64,000 nucleotides of DNA from Mycobacteriales bacterium (GCA_035995165.1 DASYKU010000124.1:1-64000); one strand, 5' to 3'; numbered from the stretch's first letter, positions 8,579 to 19,554 are shown. Notes: generated from the sequence alone by a model not told the origin. Translations and numbers: made by a program.

Positions 8579-9495
8579 GCGGACGGTCGGGCGCGGCGGC
8601 GTCTGGACCGGAGCGCCCGCCGGCCCCGGGCGCACATTCGCCCCGGGGGCGCGGAGGGAAGACGCCGGCTGGGGCGCCCGACCGGGAGCGAGCTAAGGCG
8701 ACACAACCTCCACCGTTGCCGGAAGCGCTTCCGGCGACGGTGTTCGACAGTCATTGCCACCTCGACGCCATGGGTGTCGATGTCGGACGGTCGCTTGTGG
8801 ACGCTGCCGCGGTCGGGGTGACCCGGGTGGTGACGGTCGGGGACACGCTGGCCTCGTCGCAGTGGTGCGCGGACACCGCGGCCGCCCACCCGCAGGTGGT
8901 CGCCGCGGTGGCCGTGCACCCCAACGAGGTCGGCGACATCGACGAGTCCACGTGGGACGGTCTGGCCGAGCTCGCGACAAGGCCTGAGGTGCGGGCGATC
9001 GGCGAGACCGGGCTGGACTACTACTGGGGCCGGGTGCCGGAACCCGTGCAGCAGGAAGCGTTCCGGCGGCATATCGCGCTGGCCAAGGAGCACGACAAGG
9101 CGCTGGTGATCCATGACCGGGACGCGCACGCCGACGTGCTGCGGGTGCTGGCCGAGGAGGGCGCGCCCGAGCGCACGGTGTTCCACTGCTTCTCCGGCGA
9201 CGCGGAGATGGCCCGCGAGTGCGTCCGGGCCGGGTACGTGCTGTCGTTCGCCGGCACGGTGACGTTCAAGAACGCGCCCGCGCTGCGGGAGGCGGCCGCG
9301 GTGACCCCGCTGGAGCAGCTGCTGGTCGAGACGGACGCGCCGTTCCTGACCCCGGTGCCGTACCGGGGGCGGCCGAACGCGCCCTACCTGATTCCTCTCA
9401 CCGTACGCGTTCTCGCGGACGTGAAGAGTGTCCACATCGAACAGCTGTGCGAGAAAGTAACCCACACGGGCCAACGAATCTTCGGTATCTGGTAG
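8575..9495 (+). CDS. tatD: TatD-family metal-dependent deoxyribonuclease
   Basis: TatD proteins are TIM-barrel metallohydrolases with DNase activity, linked to DNA repair. The core begins [11 protein letters not shown] (HxH metal site) and continues with [12 protein letters not shown] (bridging Glu), [20 protein letters not shown] and [15 protein letters not shown] 8575 overlaps the metG stop and gives 306 residues. The first ~42 of these are translated from copy B of the intergenic repeat and are Gly/Pro/Arg-rich. A TTG at 8716 would give a family-like 259 residues but lacks a good Shine-Dalgarno and would cut off the PPPLPEAL segment that actinomycete TatD proteins usually have. The repeat insertion into the N-terminus is the odd feature. 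Confidence 0.9.
   Translation: MSGRSGAAASGPERPPAPGAHSPRGRGGKTPAGAPDRERAKATQPPPLPEALPATVFDSHCHLDAMGVDVGRSLVDAAAVGVTRVVTVGDTLASSQWCADTAAAHPQVVAAVAVHPNEVGDIDESTWDGLAELATRPEVRAIGETGLDYYWGRVPEPVQQEAFRRHIALAKEHDKALVIHDRDAHADVLRVLAEEGAPERTVFHCFSGDAEMARECVRAGYVLSFAGTVTFKNAPALREAAAVTPLEQLLVETDAPFLTPVPYRGRPNAPYLIPLTVRVLADVKSVHIEQLCEKVTHTGQRIFGIW
8588..8698. repeat. Copy B of the ~107-bp inverted-repeat element
   Basis: This is the second copy of the block at 5778-5884; both contain gcgcggcggcgtctggaccg and later ggggcgcggagggaagacg. The outer arms CGGCGTCT/AGACGCCG (right arm 8660-8667) are kept, and a further hairpin CCCCGGG/CCCGGGG has formed in the middle. Unlike copy A it lies within the probable tatD reading frame and is open in that frame throughout. 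Confidence 0.75.
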
Positions 9496-9522
9496 TCGAT
9501 GCGCTACAAAGCGTGATGCAAC

Positions 9523-9551
9523 TTGGCTCAACCGCCTACGCCGGTTACTGT
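9523..9551 (+). promoter_or_regulatory. Candidate promoter of the rpfB-like gene
   Basis: TTGGCT (9523-9528) and TACTGT (9546-9551) are separated by 17 bases and stand 11 bases before ATG 9563. There is no convincing Shine-Dalgarno, so a very short or absent leader is likely. Confidence 0.35.
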
Positions 9552-9562
9552 CCCGTCCTCAT

Positions 9563-11392
9563 ATGGACGGCAACAGTAGCGAGCGCGGCCGCCACCGGCA
9601 CCGCGCCCACACCGAGAAGCCGCCCACTGTGGAGAATCCACAGTGGACCGCCCCGTCGGCTGACCGTCCGCAGTGGACGCCGCCGCAGCAGGCCACCGAG
9701 TCCTGGTTCGAGAAGCGGGACGAGCCCGACGGTGACCGCTGGCGGCAGGCCGCCGCGGACAACGCCTCCCGCTGGCGTCCGGTCTCCGACCTGACCGACA
9801 CGGCCTGGGGCGTCGACGGGGCCTGGCACGACCCGGCCGCACAATGGAACGTCGCCGCCGGCGACGCCGGCCCGACGCCGACCCAGGCTGCGCCGCCCGC
9901 GGCGCCGCCGAGGCAGCCGAGCGCGCCGACCCGGTCGGCTTCGCCGACCCAGGCTGCGCCGCTCCCGGCCGCGCCGAGGCAGTCGGCTGCGCCGGCCCGG
10001 CCGGCAGCGCCGAGGCAGCCGGGCGCGCCGAGCACGAACGGTCCGGCCGCGCCCGAGCAGCGCGGCGCCCCGCTGGAGAGCCCGTTCGACACCGCCAACG
10101 GCTGGCGCGGCACGGACTGGGCCGGCTGGAACGGCGACACCTGGGCGTCCGGCGAGCCGACCGACGCGGCCTGGCGTGACTCGGTGGACGAGCCCGCGGC
10201 CGCGGTCGGCCTGCTGGAGCGCCCGCCGGCCGCGGACGCGCCCCCGGCCCGCACGCACGTCGTCCGGCACCCGCTGCGACTGGGCCTGTTCGCGTTGGTC
10301 CTGTTCGGGCTGGTGGCCGGCAGCGTCGCCTGGATGTCGATGGACAAGTCGGTCCAGCTGTCCGTGGACGGCCAGGCCCGCTCGATCAAGACGTACGCGT
10401 CGACGGTCGGCGGTGTGCTCGACGACCAGAAGATCACCGTCGGTCAGCACGACACGCTGGCCCCGAGCCGGGAGACCAAGGTCTCCGACGGCGCCGAGAT
10501 CGTGCTGCGCCGCGGCCGCCTGGTCACGCTGACCGTGGACGGCAAGCCGCGCGCGGTCTGGACGACCGCGACCACCGTGCAGGAGGCGCTGGAGCAGGTC
10601 GGCTATCGGCAGAACGGGCTGTTCGTCTCGGCCAACCGCTCGACCCGGCTGCCGCTGGAGGGCTACCAGCTCACCCTGCGTACGCCGAAGACCGTGACGT
10701 TCCTGGCCGACGGCAAGAAGTACACGGTCACCACGACCGTGCCGACCGTGGGCGAGGCGATGGACGCGGCCGGGGTCTCCGTCGACGGCGACGACCGGGT
10801 CTCCCAGCTCGCCGGCACCTCGATCGTGGCCGGCATGACGGTCACCGTGACCCGGGTGAAGACGACCTCGACGACGACCCAGACCGTCATCGAGTACAAG
10901 AGCGTGGAGAAGACCGACCCGAAGGCCGCACCGGGCTCCCGCACGGTGAAGACCAAGGGCGTCAACGGGCTGCAGCAGGTCACCCACGTCCTGACGTACG
11001 TCAACGGCAAGCTGACCAGCAACAAGGTCGCCAAGGTCACCGTGGTCAAGAAGCCGGTCGACGAGGTGGTCGTGGTCGGGCCGGAGCCGCCGGAGGGGGC
11101 GTCCCCGCCGCCGGGTGGCTCGACGCAGCCGGCCGAGTGCGCCGACTTCCCGACCAGCGGCGGGCTGAACTGGTGCGGGCTGGCCAAGTGCGAGTCGGGG
11201 CTGAACCCGTCGGCGTACAACCCGGCCGGGCCGTACTACGGGCTCTACCAGTTCGACCAGCAGACCTGGACGGCGAACGGCGGCTCGGGCTCGCCCAGCG
11301 GCAAGTCGATCGCCGAGCAGACCGCCGTGGCGTACTCGCTCTACCAAGCCAGAGGCGCGTCACCCTGGCCGGTCTGCGGGAAGAACCTCTAG
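9563..11392 (+). CDS. rpfB: Resuscitation-promoting factor, RpfB type
   Basis: Rpf proteins are secreted or surface lytic transglycosylase-like peptidoglycan hydrolases that promote exit from dormancy. This 609-residue protein has a cytoplasmic N-terminus of ~233 residues rich in Pro/Ala/Gln, one membrane helix (about 234-258, RLGLFALVLFGLVAG), three DUF348 repeats (about 260-432), a G5 domain (about 433-505) and a C-terminal Rpf catalytic domain (about 525-609). The catalytic Glu is in AKCESGLN (Glu544); NPAGPYYGLYQFDQQTW and the closing Cys in WPVCG also fit. The long disordered cytoplasmic tail is unusual, as most RpfB proteins have a short signal anchor. Position upstream of rsmA and ispE is the classical actinobacterial context. 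Confidence 0.95.
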   Translation: MDGNSSERGRHRHRAHTEKPPTVENPQWTAPSADRPQWTPPQQATESWFEKRDEPDGDRWRQAAADNASRWRPVSDLTDTAWGVDGAWHDPAAQWNVAAGDAGPTPTQAAPPAAPPRQPSAPTRSASPTQAAPLPAAPRQSAAPARPAAPRQPGAPSTNGPAAPEQRGAPLESPFDTANGWRGTDWAGWNGDTWASGEPTDAAWRDSVDEPAAAVGLLERPPAADAPPARTHVVRHPLRLGLFALVLFGLVAGSVAWMSMDKSVQLSVDGQARSIKTYASTVGGVLDDQKITVGQHDTLAPSRETKVSDGAEIVLRRGRLVTLTVDGKPRAVWTTATTVQEALEQVGYRQNGLFVSANRSTRLPLEGYQLTLRTPKTVTFLADGKKYTVTTTVPTVGEAMDAAGVSVDGDDRVSQLAGTSIVAGMTVTVTRVKTTSTTTQTVIEYKSVEKTDPKAAPGSRTVKTKGVNGLQQVTHVLTYVNGKLTSNKVAKVTVVKKPVDEVVVVGPEPPEGASPPPGGSTQPAECADFPTSGGLNWCGLAKCESGLNPSAYNPAGPYYGLYQFDQQTWTANGGSGSPSGKSIAEQTAVAYSLYQARGASPWPVCGKNL

Positions 11393-11398
11393 GCAGGG

Positions 11399-11404
11399 CA
11401 GGAT
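11399..11404 (+). promoter_or_regulatory. -10 element of rsmA (leaderless type)
   Basis: CAGGAT ends six bases before GTG 11411, matching the spacing seen at other leaderless starts here. It lies directly after the rpfB stop. Confidence 0.4.
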
Positions 11405-11410
11405 GGGCCG

Positions 11411-12301
11411 GTGGCCGGGGACCGAGCGGGTGATGGGCTGCTCGGTCCGGCCGAGGTCCGGGCGCTGGCGGCCGGGCTCGGCATCACGCCGACCAAGTCG
11501 CTCGGGCAGAACTTCCTGCACGACCCGAACACGATCCGCCGGATCGTCCGGACGGCCGAGCTGGGGCCGGACGACGTCGCGCTGGAGGTCGGGCCGGGGC
11601 TCGGTTCGCTGACCCTCGGGCTGCTCGGCGCGGCCGGGCACGTGATCGCGGTGGAGATCGACCCGGTGCTGGCCGCGGCGCTGCCGGGCACGGTCGCCCG
11701 GCGGCGGCCGGACCTGACCGACCGGCTGACCGTGCTGGCCGCGGACGCGCTCGCGCTCGGTCCGCTGGTGCCGGCGCCGACCGCGCTGGTGGCGAACCTG
11801 CCGTACAACGTCGCGGTGCCGGTGGTACTGCACCTGCTCGAGGTGCTGCCCTCGCTCCGGACCGGGCTGGTCATGGTGCAGGCCGAGGTCGCGGAGCGAC
11901 TGGCCGCGAAGCCCGGCTCCCGGATCTACGGCGTGCCGTCGGTCAAGGCGGCCTGGTACGCGGAGGTACGGAAAGCCGGGTCGATCCCGCGCTCGGTGTT
12001 CTGGCCGGTGCCGAACGTCGACTCCCTGCTGGTCGCGCTCACCCGCCGGGAGTCGCCGACCGGGGCGCGCCGGGAGGACACGTTCGCGGTCATCGACGCC
12101 GCGTTCGCGCAGCGGCGCAAGACGCTGCGGGCGGCGCTGGCGCGCTGGGCCGGGTCGGCGGCGGCCGCGGAGACTCTGCTGCGGGCGGCCGGGGTGGACC
12201 CGGGGCTGCGGGGCGAGGCGCTGGACGTCACCGCGTACGCGCGGATCGCGGCTGTCCGGGCGGCCGCCGGTCCCGCGTCGGTAGGGCGGGAGGAGGCGTG
12301 A
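11411..12301 (+). CDS. rsmA: 16S rRNA (adenine1518/1519-N6)-dimethyltransferase KsgA
   Basis: RsmA/KsgA dimethylates the two adjacent adenines in helix 45 of 16S rRNA late in 30S assembly. The 296-residue protein shows the family opening [16 protein letters not shown], the SAM-binding [15 protein letters not shown], the acidic strand AVEIDPVLA and the catalytic [11 protein letters not shown], followed by a C-terminal helical domain with [15 protein letters not shown] 11411 is supported by the -10 hexamer six bases upstream. The stop shares one base with the ATG of the following YCII gene. The rpfB-rsmA-ispE order is conserved in actinobacteria, here interrupted by a three-gene ECF sigma insertion. 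Confidence 0.96.
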   Translation: MAGDRAGDGLLGPAEVRALAAGLGITPTKSLGQNFLHDPNTIRRIVRTAELGPDDVALEVGPGLGSLTLGLLGAAGHVIAVEIDPVLAAALPGTVARRRPDLTDRLTVLAADALALGPLVPAPTALVANLPYNVAVPVVLHLLEVLPSLRTGLVMVQAEVAERLAAKPGSRIYGVPSVKAAWYAEVRKAGSIPRSVFWPVPNVDSLLVALTRRESPTGARREDTFAVIDAAFAQRRKTLRAALARWAGSAAAAETLLRAAGVDPGLRGEALDVTAYARIAAVRAAAGPASVGREEA

Positions 12302-12645
12302 TGGCCACGTACATGCTGTTGCTGTATTCCGAGGACGCCGGCGAGGAGGAACGGGCCCGGCGCTGGGCCGAGCTGCCGGAGTGGGACGCGCTGACCGAGG
12401 AGCTCCGGGCGACCGCGGTCTGGATCGCGAACGCCGCGCTGCACCCGATCGAGTCGGCCAGCACCGTCCGGGTCCGGGACGGGGAGGCGGCCGTGACCGA
12501 CGGGCCGTTCGCGGTGACCAAGGAGGTGCTGGCCGGGTATTACCTGGTCGAGTGCGCCGATCTGGACGAGGCGCTGGCGGTCGCGGCGCGGATGCCGATG
12601 GCGCGGTACGGGTCGGTCGAGGTCCGACCCGTCGTGGAGCTGTGA
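12301..12645 (+). CDS. YCII-related (DGPF) protein
   Basis: This 114-residue protein carries the DGPF signature (AVTDGPFAVTKEVLAGYYLVEC) and the small YCII ferredoxin-like fold: YMLLLYSED at the start, and LDEALAVAARMPMA with a VEVRPVVEL strand at the end. DGPF proteins are habitual partners of ECF42-group sigma factors and may modulate them or bind a small ligand; the reaction is unknown. ATG 12301 follows a good GGAGGAGG and shares its A with the rsmA stop. The gene overlaps the sigma factor by four bases (GTGA). Confidence 0.88.
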   Translation: MATYMLLLYSEDAGEEERARRWAELPEWDALTEELRATAVWIANAALHPIESASTVRVRDGEAAVTDGPFAVTKEVLAGYYLVECADLDEALAVAARMPMARYGSVEVRPVVEL

Positions 12646-13862
12646 CCGGGCCGGTCGAGCGGGCGTTCCGGGACGACTGGGCCACCGTCCTGGCCACGCT
12701 GATCGGCTGGACCGGCGACGTGCAGTTGGCCGAGGAGGCGACCCAGGACGCGTTCGTCGCCGCGGTCGCCGCCTGGCCCCGCGACGGCGTCCCGGACAAC
12801 CCGGCGGCGTGGCTCACGACCGCGGCCAAGCGGCGGGCCATCGACCGGCTGCGGCGCACCCGCTCGCAGGCCGATCGGGCCGAGCGGCTGGCCGCGCTGG
12901 CCCGCCTGGACGAGCAGGAGCACCCGGTGCCGCCGGCGGACACCTCGATCGGCGACGACCGGCTGCGGCTGGTCTTCACCTGCTGCCACCCGGCGCTCGA
13001 TCCGGCGGCCCGGGTCGCGCTGACCCTGCGCACGCTCGGCGGCCTGAGCACCGCCGAGATCGCCCGCGCGTTCCTGGTCACCGAGCCGGCCATGGCCAAG
13101 CGGCTCACCCGGGCCAAGCGGAAGATCGCGCTCGCCCGCATCCCGTACCGGGTGCCGCCGGACGCGGAACTGCCGGCCCGGCTGCGCGGCGTGCTGCAGG
13201 TCGTCTACGTGATCTTCACCGAGGGGTACGCCGCGGCGGCCGGCGAGCAGCTCGTCCGCGACCCGCTCTGCGACGAGGCGATCCGGCTCGGCCGGCTGCT
13301 GGCCGAGCTGATGCCGGACGAGTCCGAGGTGCACGCGCTGCTGGCGCTGATGCTGCTGCAGGACACCCGGCGGGCCGCCCGGCTCGACGCGGGCCGGTAC
13401 GTCCCGCTCGACGAGCAGGACCGGTCCCGCTGGGACCGCGCGAAGGCGGCCGCGGGACTGGCCGCGCTGCGCCGCGCCACCCGCACCGGGGCGTACCAGG
13501 TGCAGGTGGCGATCGCGGCGCTGGAGCTGCAGGACCCCGTCGAATGGGACCGGGTCGCCGACCTGTACGGGGCGCTGGCCCGGATCGCGTCGTCGCCGGT
13601 GGTCGAGGTGCAGCGGGCCGCCGCGACCGGCCTCGCGTACGGCCCGGAGCACGGGCTGGAGCTGCTCGCGCCGCTGCTGGCCGAGGAGGGACTGGCCCGC
13701 TACCAGCCGCTGCACGCCACCCACGCCGAGCTGCTGCGCCGGGCCGGTCGCCCGGCGGGTGCCGCGTACGAGACCGCGATCGCGCTGACGGCCAACGAGG
13801 TGGAGAAGGCGGAGCTGCGCCGGCGGGCTGTCCTGGCGGGCGGTCCGTCCGCGTCGTCCTGA
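12642..13862 (+). CDS. ECF RNA polymerase sigma factor, DGPF-linked (ECF42-like)
   Basis: The 406-residue protein has sigma region 2 in about residues 5-75 ([36 protein letters not shown]) and region 4 in about 120-180 ([33 protein letters not shown]). An extended C-terminal helical, TPR-like domain of about 200 residues contains [13 protein letters not shown] and [10 protein letters not shown]. This size and tail are characteristic of the sigma-70 group paired with DGPF/YCII proteins. No anti-sigma factor is adjacent, in line with that group. It is translationally coupled to the YCII gene and followed 29 bases later by a reductase-like gene, so the three probably form one unit. Confidence 0.9.
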   Translation: MTGPVERAFRDDWATVLATLIGWTGDVQLAEEATQDAFVAAVAAWPRDGVPDNPAAWLTTAAKRRAIDRLRRTRSQADRAERLAALARLDEQEHPVPPADTSIGDDRLRLVFTCCHPALDPAARVALTLRTLGGLSTAEIARAFLVTEPAMAKRLTRAKRKIALARIPYRVPPDAELPARLRGVLQVVYVIFTEGYAAAAGEQLVRDPLCDEAIRLGRLLAELMPDESEVHALLALMLLQDTRRAARLDAGRYVPLDEQDRSRWDRAKAAAGLAALRRATRTGAYQVQVAIAALELQDPVEWDRVADLYGALARIASSPVVEVQRAAATGLAYGPEHGLELLAPLLAEEGLARYQPLHATHAELLRRAGRPAGAAYETAIALTANEVEKAELRRRAVLAGGPSASS

Positions 13863-13891
13863 CGAACGGTCTCCTACCGAGAGGACGGACG

Positions 13892-14383
13892 ATGGGTGTG
13901 ATCGTGAGCAGCCTGGCCACCGCGGACGGGCTGCGGGACGACCCGATGACGTGGATCGGCGACTTCTTCGACGCCGACGCGGTCGACGGGTCGGTCGCGC
14001 AGCTGAAGTCGGTGGACGCGTTCCTGATGGGCCGCGGCTCGTACGACTACTTCGCGCCGGCCTGGTCCGGCGGCGGCGACCCGTACACCGATGCGCTGGC
14101 CGCGCTGCCGAAGTACGTCTACTCCACGACGCTGGAGCACACCGACTGGCCGAACACGACGATCGTGTCCACCGACGCGGTCGAGCACGTCCGCTCGCTC
14201 GGCGGCTCCAGCATGCTCTACGGCTTCGGCCGGCTGGCGCAGTCGCTGCTCGCCGCCGGGCTGGTCGAGCGGGTCGAGTTCGGCGTGCACCCGGTCGTGC
14301 TGCGCCCGGCCCGCACGCTGCTGCGCCTCGGCGAGGTCGAGCGCCGCGACAACGGCGCCCTCGTCCTGCGCTACACGACCTGA
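13892..14383 (+). CDS. Dihydrofolate-reductase-fold (RibD C-terminal-like) protein
   Basis: This 163-residue protein looks like the RibD C-terminal/DHFR-like family: [10 protein letters not shown] at the N-terminus, [29 protein letters not shown] and a terminal [15 protein letters not shown]. Such proteins often bind NADPH, but most are uncharacterised. GAGAGGA stands seven bases before the ATG. The gene follows the ECF sigma factor and is probably its co-transcribed target or partner; YajQ-, YCII- and DHFR-like proteins recur in such operons. Confidence 0.8.
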   Translation: MGVIVSSLATADGLRDDPMTWIGDFFDADAVDGSVAQLKSVDAFLMGRGSYDYFAPAWSGGGDPYTDALAALPKYVYSTTLEHTDWPNTTIVSTDAVEHVRSLGGSSMLYGFGRLAQSLLAAGLVERVEFGVHPVVLRPARTLLRLGEVERRDNGALVLRYTT

Positions 14384-14409
14384 CCCGGGTCGGCAGCCGG
14401 GCCGCGCAC

Positions 14410-14415
14410 TACTCT
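14410..14415 (+). promoter_or_regulatory. -10 element of ispE (leaderless type)
   Basis: TACTCT ends six bases before GTG 14422, the same hexamer and spacing as at rsmI. It implies that ispE does not depend on the sigma-factor operon upstream. Confidence 0.5.
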
Positions 14416-14421
14416 GCTGGC

Positions 14422-15362
14422 GTGTCCTCGACCCGTCTGCTCGGCGTCCCCGAGCCGGTCACCGTACGGGTCCCGGCGAAGGTCAACCTGCACCTGGCGG
14501 CAGGCCCGGCCCGCGACGACGGGTACCACGACCTGGTCACGGTCTTCCACGCCGTCTCGCTCTACGACGAGGTCACCGCGACCCCGGCCCGCGACCTCTC
14601 GATCGGGATCAGCGGCGAGGGCGCGGGCGACCTGCCGCTGAACGCGGACAACCTGGTGTGGCAGGCCGCGGTGCTGCTGGCCGAGCGGGCCGGGGTGCAG
14701 CCGGCCGTCCGGCTGGACGTGGCCAAGGGGATCCCGGTCGCGGGCGGGCTGGCCGGCGGCAGCGGCGACGCGGCCGGCACGCTGGTCGCCTGCGACGCGC
14801 TCTGGGGCACCGGCATGGAGCGGGCCGAGCTGCTGGAGCTGGCCGCCGACCTCGGCAGCGACGTCGCGTTCTCGCTGACCGGCGGCACCGCGCTCGGCAC
14901 CGGCCGGGGCGAGCGGCTCACCCCGGTGCTGGCCACCGGCCGCTGGCACTGGGTGCTCGCGGTCGCCGGCGACGGCCTGTCCACCCCGCGCGTCTACGGC
15001 GAGCTGGACCGGCTCCGTACGGAGACGGAGCAGCCGGCCGCGGGCGAGCCGGACCGGCTGATCAACGCTCTGCGTACGCACGACCCGACCGCGCTCGGCG
15101 GGCTGCTGGCCAACGACCTGCAGGCGCCGGCGCTGGCGCTGCGGCCGGAGCTGCGGCGCACGCTGCGGGTCGGGGTCGACCTCGGCGCGCTCGGCGGGAT
15201 CGTCTCCGGGTCCGGGCCGACCTGCGCGTTCCTGTCCCGGTCCCGGGAGGCCGCGGTCCGGCTGGCGGCGGCGCTGGCCGGGGCGGGCGTCTGCCGTACG
15301 GTCCGGGTCGCGTACGGCCCGGTCCCCGGCGCCCGGATCGTCGCGGACGAGGAGGGCACCCC

Positions 15363-15366
<4 letters not shown>
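14422..15366 (+). CDS. ispE: 4-diphosphocytidyl-2-C-methyl-D-erythritol kinase
   Basis: IspE phosphorylates the 2-hydroxyl of CDP-methylerythritol in the non-mevalonate isoprenoid pathway. The 314-residue protein is a GHMP kinase: [24 protein letters not shown] carries the substrate-binding Lys and His, the ATP loop is [18 protein letters not shown], and the C-terminal motif is [15 protein letters not shown]. The start is fixed by the promoter spacing. It overlaps the ABC-F gene by GTGA. It supplies precursors for the polyprenyl lipid carriers needed by the mannosyltransferase and polysaccharide genes in the window. Confidence 0.95.
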
Positions 15367-17129
<1,763 letters not shown>

Positions 17130-17165
17130 TCGCCGACCCGGTGACGCCTCCGCGTACGGACTGGG

Positions 17166-17171
17166 TACGGT
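17166..17171 (+). promoter_or_regulatory. -10 element upstream of the DUF4383 gene
   Basis: TACGGT lies 29 bases before ATG 17201, leaving a short leader that contains ATGGAGG as Shine-Dalgarno about eight bases before the start codon. Confidence 0.4.
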
Positions 17172-17200
17172 CTGTCCGGATCACGGATGGAGGCCCCGCG

Positions 17201-17614
17201 ATGGCGATGCTCGGTCTGAAGACCCTGCCGGTGAACCATCGCCTGCACCCGATCTACCGGATCCTCGGTGTGCTGGTCGGGTTGCTGCTGGTCGCTCTCG
17301 GTATCGTCGGGTTCCTCGTGTCCGGCAACTTCCTCGGCATCCCGACCAGCGCCGCGTTCTGCGGGATCTGCCTGGTGGCCGGGGCGATCTACATCGCCGC
17401 GGCGGGGCAGGGACGCAACGCGGCGGCCGAGGCCAATGCGTACACCGGGGCCGTGCTGATCCTGCTCGGCCTGGTCGGCATGCTGACCATGCACAACGCC
17501 GGCTCGAACTTCCTCGACGTCACGATGGCGGACCTGGTCGTCTGGTTCGTGGCCGGGATGACCGGCCTCGCCGCCGGCTTCTACGGCCGCGTCGGTCCGG
17601 TCCCGGCGCACTAA
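17201..17614 (+). CDS. DUF4383 four-helix membrane protein
   Basis: The 137-residue protein begins with HRLHPIYRILGVLVG and has four hydrophobic segments (about residues 20-42, 48-68, 78-98 and 106-126). This matches the DUF4383 family common in actinobacteria, whose role is unknown. GGAGG precedes the ATG. Its stop overlaps the convergent TetR gene by four bases, leaving no room for a terminator. Confidence 0.82.
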   Translation: MAMLGLKTLPVNHRLHPIYRILGVLVGLLLVALGIVGFLVSGNFLGIPTSAAFCGICLVAGAIYIAAAGQGRNAAAEANAYTGAVLILLGLVGMLTMHNAGSNFLDVTMADLVVWFVAGMTGLAAGFYGRVGPVPAH

Positions 17615-18246
17615 CGTTCGCGGGTCACGAGGGCCGGCTTGGTCTTGAGCTCGGACAACCCGTACCAGGCCAGGTTGACCAGGTGGGCGGCGACCTCGTC
17701 GCGCTTGGGCTTGCGGGCCTCCAGCCACCACTGGCCGGTCAGCGCGACCATGCCGACCAGGGCCTGCGAGTAGAGCCCGGCCAGCTTCGGGTCGAAGCCG
17801 CGGTCCTTGAACTCGCCGGCCAGCAGGTATTCGACCTGGCTGGCGATGTCGTTGAGCAGGCTGGAGAACGTGCCGCTGGTGCTGGCGACGGGGGAGTCCC
17901 GGACCATGATCCGGAACCCGTCGGTCTCCTTCTCGATGTACGTCAGCAGCGCCAGCGCCGCCTGCTCCAGCAGCTCGCGCGGGCTGCCGGCGGTCAGCGC
18001 GCCGGTGAAGACGCTGAGCATGCGCTCCATCTCGCGGTCGATGACGACCGCGTAGAGGCCTTCCTTGCCGCCGAAGTGCTCGTACACGATGGGCTTGCTG
18101 ACGCCGGCCCGGTTCGCGATCTCCTCGGTGGAGGTGCCGTCGAACCCCTTCTCGGCGAACAGGGAGCGGCCGACATCGAGGAGCTGCTCGCGGCGCTCCT
18201 TGCCGCTCATCCGGACCCTCGGCCGGCCCCTGTCCGGGTCAGTCAC
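17611..18246 (-). CDS. TetR-family transcriptional regulator
   Basis: The 211-residue protein has an N-terminal TetR helix-turn-helix in about residues 16-62 (LLDVGRSLFAEKGFDGTSTEEIANRAGVSKPIVYEHFGGKEGL in overlapping motifs) and a C-terminal ligand/dimer domain with GMVALTGQWWLEARKP. It is immediately upstream of the desaturase, on the same strand, with 57 bases between the desaturase start-side gene and this promoter region. Actinobacterial TetR regulators next to desaturases often control membrane lipid unsaturation, so that is the likely target. GTG 18246 has TAGGCT six bases upstream. Confidence 0.88.
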   Translation of the reverse strand: MTDPDRGRPRVRMSGKERREQLLDVGRSLFAEKGFDGTSTEEIANRAGVSKPIVYEHFGGKEGLYAVVIDREMERMLSVFTGALTAGSPRELLEQAALALLTYIEKETDGFRIMVRDSPVASTSGTFSSLLNDIASQVEYLLAGEFKDRGFDPKLAGLYSQALVGMVALTGQWWLEARKPKRDEVAAHLVNLAWYGLSELKTKPALVTRER

Positions 18247-18252
18247 CGGGCC

Positions 18253-18258
18253 AGCCTA
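18253..18258 (-). promoter_or_regulatory. -10 element of the TetR gene (leaderless type)
   Basis: On the minus strand TAGGCT ends six bases before GTG 18246, giving the same leaderless geometry as several other genes in the window. Confidence 0.5.
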
Positions 18259-18303
18259 GGGCGTGCCGCCGGCGCCCGGCGGCACGCCCCTGGCACCCGC
18301 GGA

Positions 18304-19272
18304 TCAGGCCGGGACGTTTTCGGGGGCCCGCTCGACCGCGGTGACCCGCCGGCTGGCGATCCGCTCGGGCGTCGGCCACTTCACGTCGCGCACCCAGCCG
18401 ACCTTCTCGAAGAACCAGATGAGCCGGGCGGAGATGTCGATCTGCCCGCGCAGCACGCCGTGCCGGGCCATCGACGGGTCGGCGTGGTGGGAGTTGTGCC
18501 AGGACTCGCCGAAGCTCAGGATCGCCAGCGGCCAGAAGTTCGCCGACTTGTCCCGGGCCACGAACGGCCGCTCGCCGATCGCGTGGCAGATCGAGTTGAT
18601 CGACCAGGTCACGTGGTGCAGCAGGCCGATGCGGACGAGCGAGGCCCAGAAGAACGCGGACAGCGCGCCGGACCAGGACATCGTGATCAGGCCGCCGAGC
18701 AGGGCCGGCAGGCCGAAGCTGATCAGCACCAGCACCGGGAAGAACTTCTCGATGCGGACGATCGCCTTGTCCGCCAGCAGGTCCGGGGTGAACCGCTCCT
18801 GGTTGGTGTGCTCGACGTCGAACAGCCAGCCGACGTGGGCGAACCAGAGGCCCTTCAGCAGCGCCGGCACGGTCTCGCCGTAGCGCCAGGGCGAGTGCGG
18901 GTCGCCCTCCTTGTCGCTGAACGCGTGGTGCCGGCGGTGGTCGGCGACCCAGCGGATCACGCCGCCCTCGACCGACAGCGACCCGGCCACCGCGAGGGTG
19001 AGCCGCAGCCAGCGCTGGGCCTTGAAGCCGCCGTGGGTGAAGTAGCGGTGGAAGCCGACCGTCACCCCCAGCCCGGAGACCAGGTAGAAGCCGACCGCGA
19101 GGCCGACGTCGAGCCAGCTGATGCCCCAGCCCCAGGCGACCGCGATCGCGCCCACCAGGGCCAGGAACGGGAGAGTCACGATGACGTAGAGCAGGGTCTG
19201 TTCGACCATGCCTTTGCTCTCGTCGGTCATCGGCTTGGGGCCACGGGGCGGGGCGCTGACGGCTGTCGGCAT
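18304..19272 (-). CDS. Acyl-CoA/acyl-lipid delta-9-type fatty acid desaturase
   Basis: This 322-residue membrane di-iron enzyme inserts a cis double bond into saturated acyl chains. The three histidine boxes are HRYFTH (about residue 73), DHRRHHAF (about 110) and [10 protein letters not shown] (about 250), with four hydrophobic segments in the SCD-like order. ATG 19272 is chosen because GGGAGGA stands six bases upstream; the frame could extend further but without support. A TetR regulator follows on the same strand. An electron donor (ferredoxin or rubredoxin-type reductase) is not encoded nearby. Confidence 0.92.
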   Translation of the reverse strand: MPTAVSAPPRGPKPMTDESKGMVEQTLLYVIVTLPFLALVGAIAVAWGWGISWLDVGLAVGFYLVSGLGVTVGFHRYFTHGGFKAQRWLRLTLAVAGSLSVEGGVIRWVADHRRHHAFSDKEGDPHSPWRYGETVPALLKGLWFAHVGWLFDVEHTNQERFTPDLLADKAIVRIEKFFPVLVLISFGLPALLGGLITMSWSGALSAFFWASLVRIGLLHHVTWSINSICHAIGERPFVARDKSANFWPLAILSFGESWHNSHHADPSMARHGVLRGQIDISARLIWFFEKVGWVRDVKWPTPERIASRRVTAVERAPENVPA

Positions 19273-19422
19273 GGGTCCTCCCGGTAAGGATGCGGGGGCG
19301 GGGCCGCTCGGTGCCTGGCTACGCCACCGTAACCTACGGATCCGTAACTTGCGACCGTGCATTGTGGTAGTTCCCGTTACGAGCGGGGCTCACTCGTCCT
19401 CTGGACTACTCTCGGCACACCG

Positions 19423-19495
19423 TGGGGGATGGGGTAATCGGCAGCCCGCCGGCCTTTGGAGCCGTGCAGTCTCGGTTCGAGTCCGAGTCCCCCAG
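19423..19495 (+). tRNA. tRNA-Gln (anticodon TTG)
   Basis: Acceptor arms TGGGGGA/TCCCCCA, T-arm CTCGG/CCGAG around TTCGAGT, and anticodon loop CTTTGGA give anticodon TTG, reading CAA. The discriminator is G19495. The weak first U-A acceptor pair is a Gln identity feature. The outermost anticodon-stem pair is a C-U mismatch. Location just upstream of glmU is conserved in many actinobacteria. Confidence 0.9.
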
Positions 19496-19554
19496 CTCCC
19501 TAGGCGACGCTTGCCCGTGGAAAGCGCGGGCCTTGGGGAGCTGTCCATGCTTGC

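Noticed and set aside
9496-9562. c-di-AMP riboswitch before the rpfB-like gene
   Set aside because: Such riboswitches precede many actinobacterial rpf genes, but only 67 bases separate tatD and this gene and the consensus core is absent.
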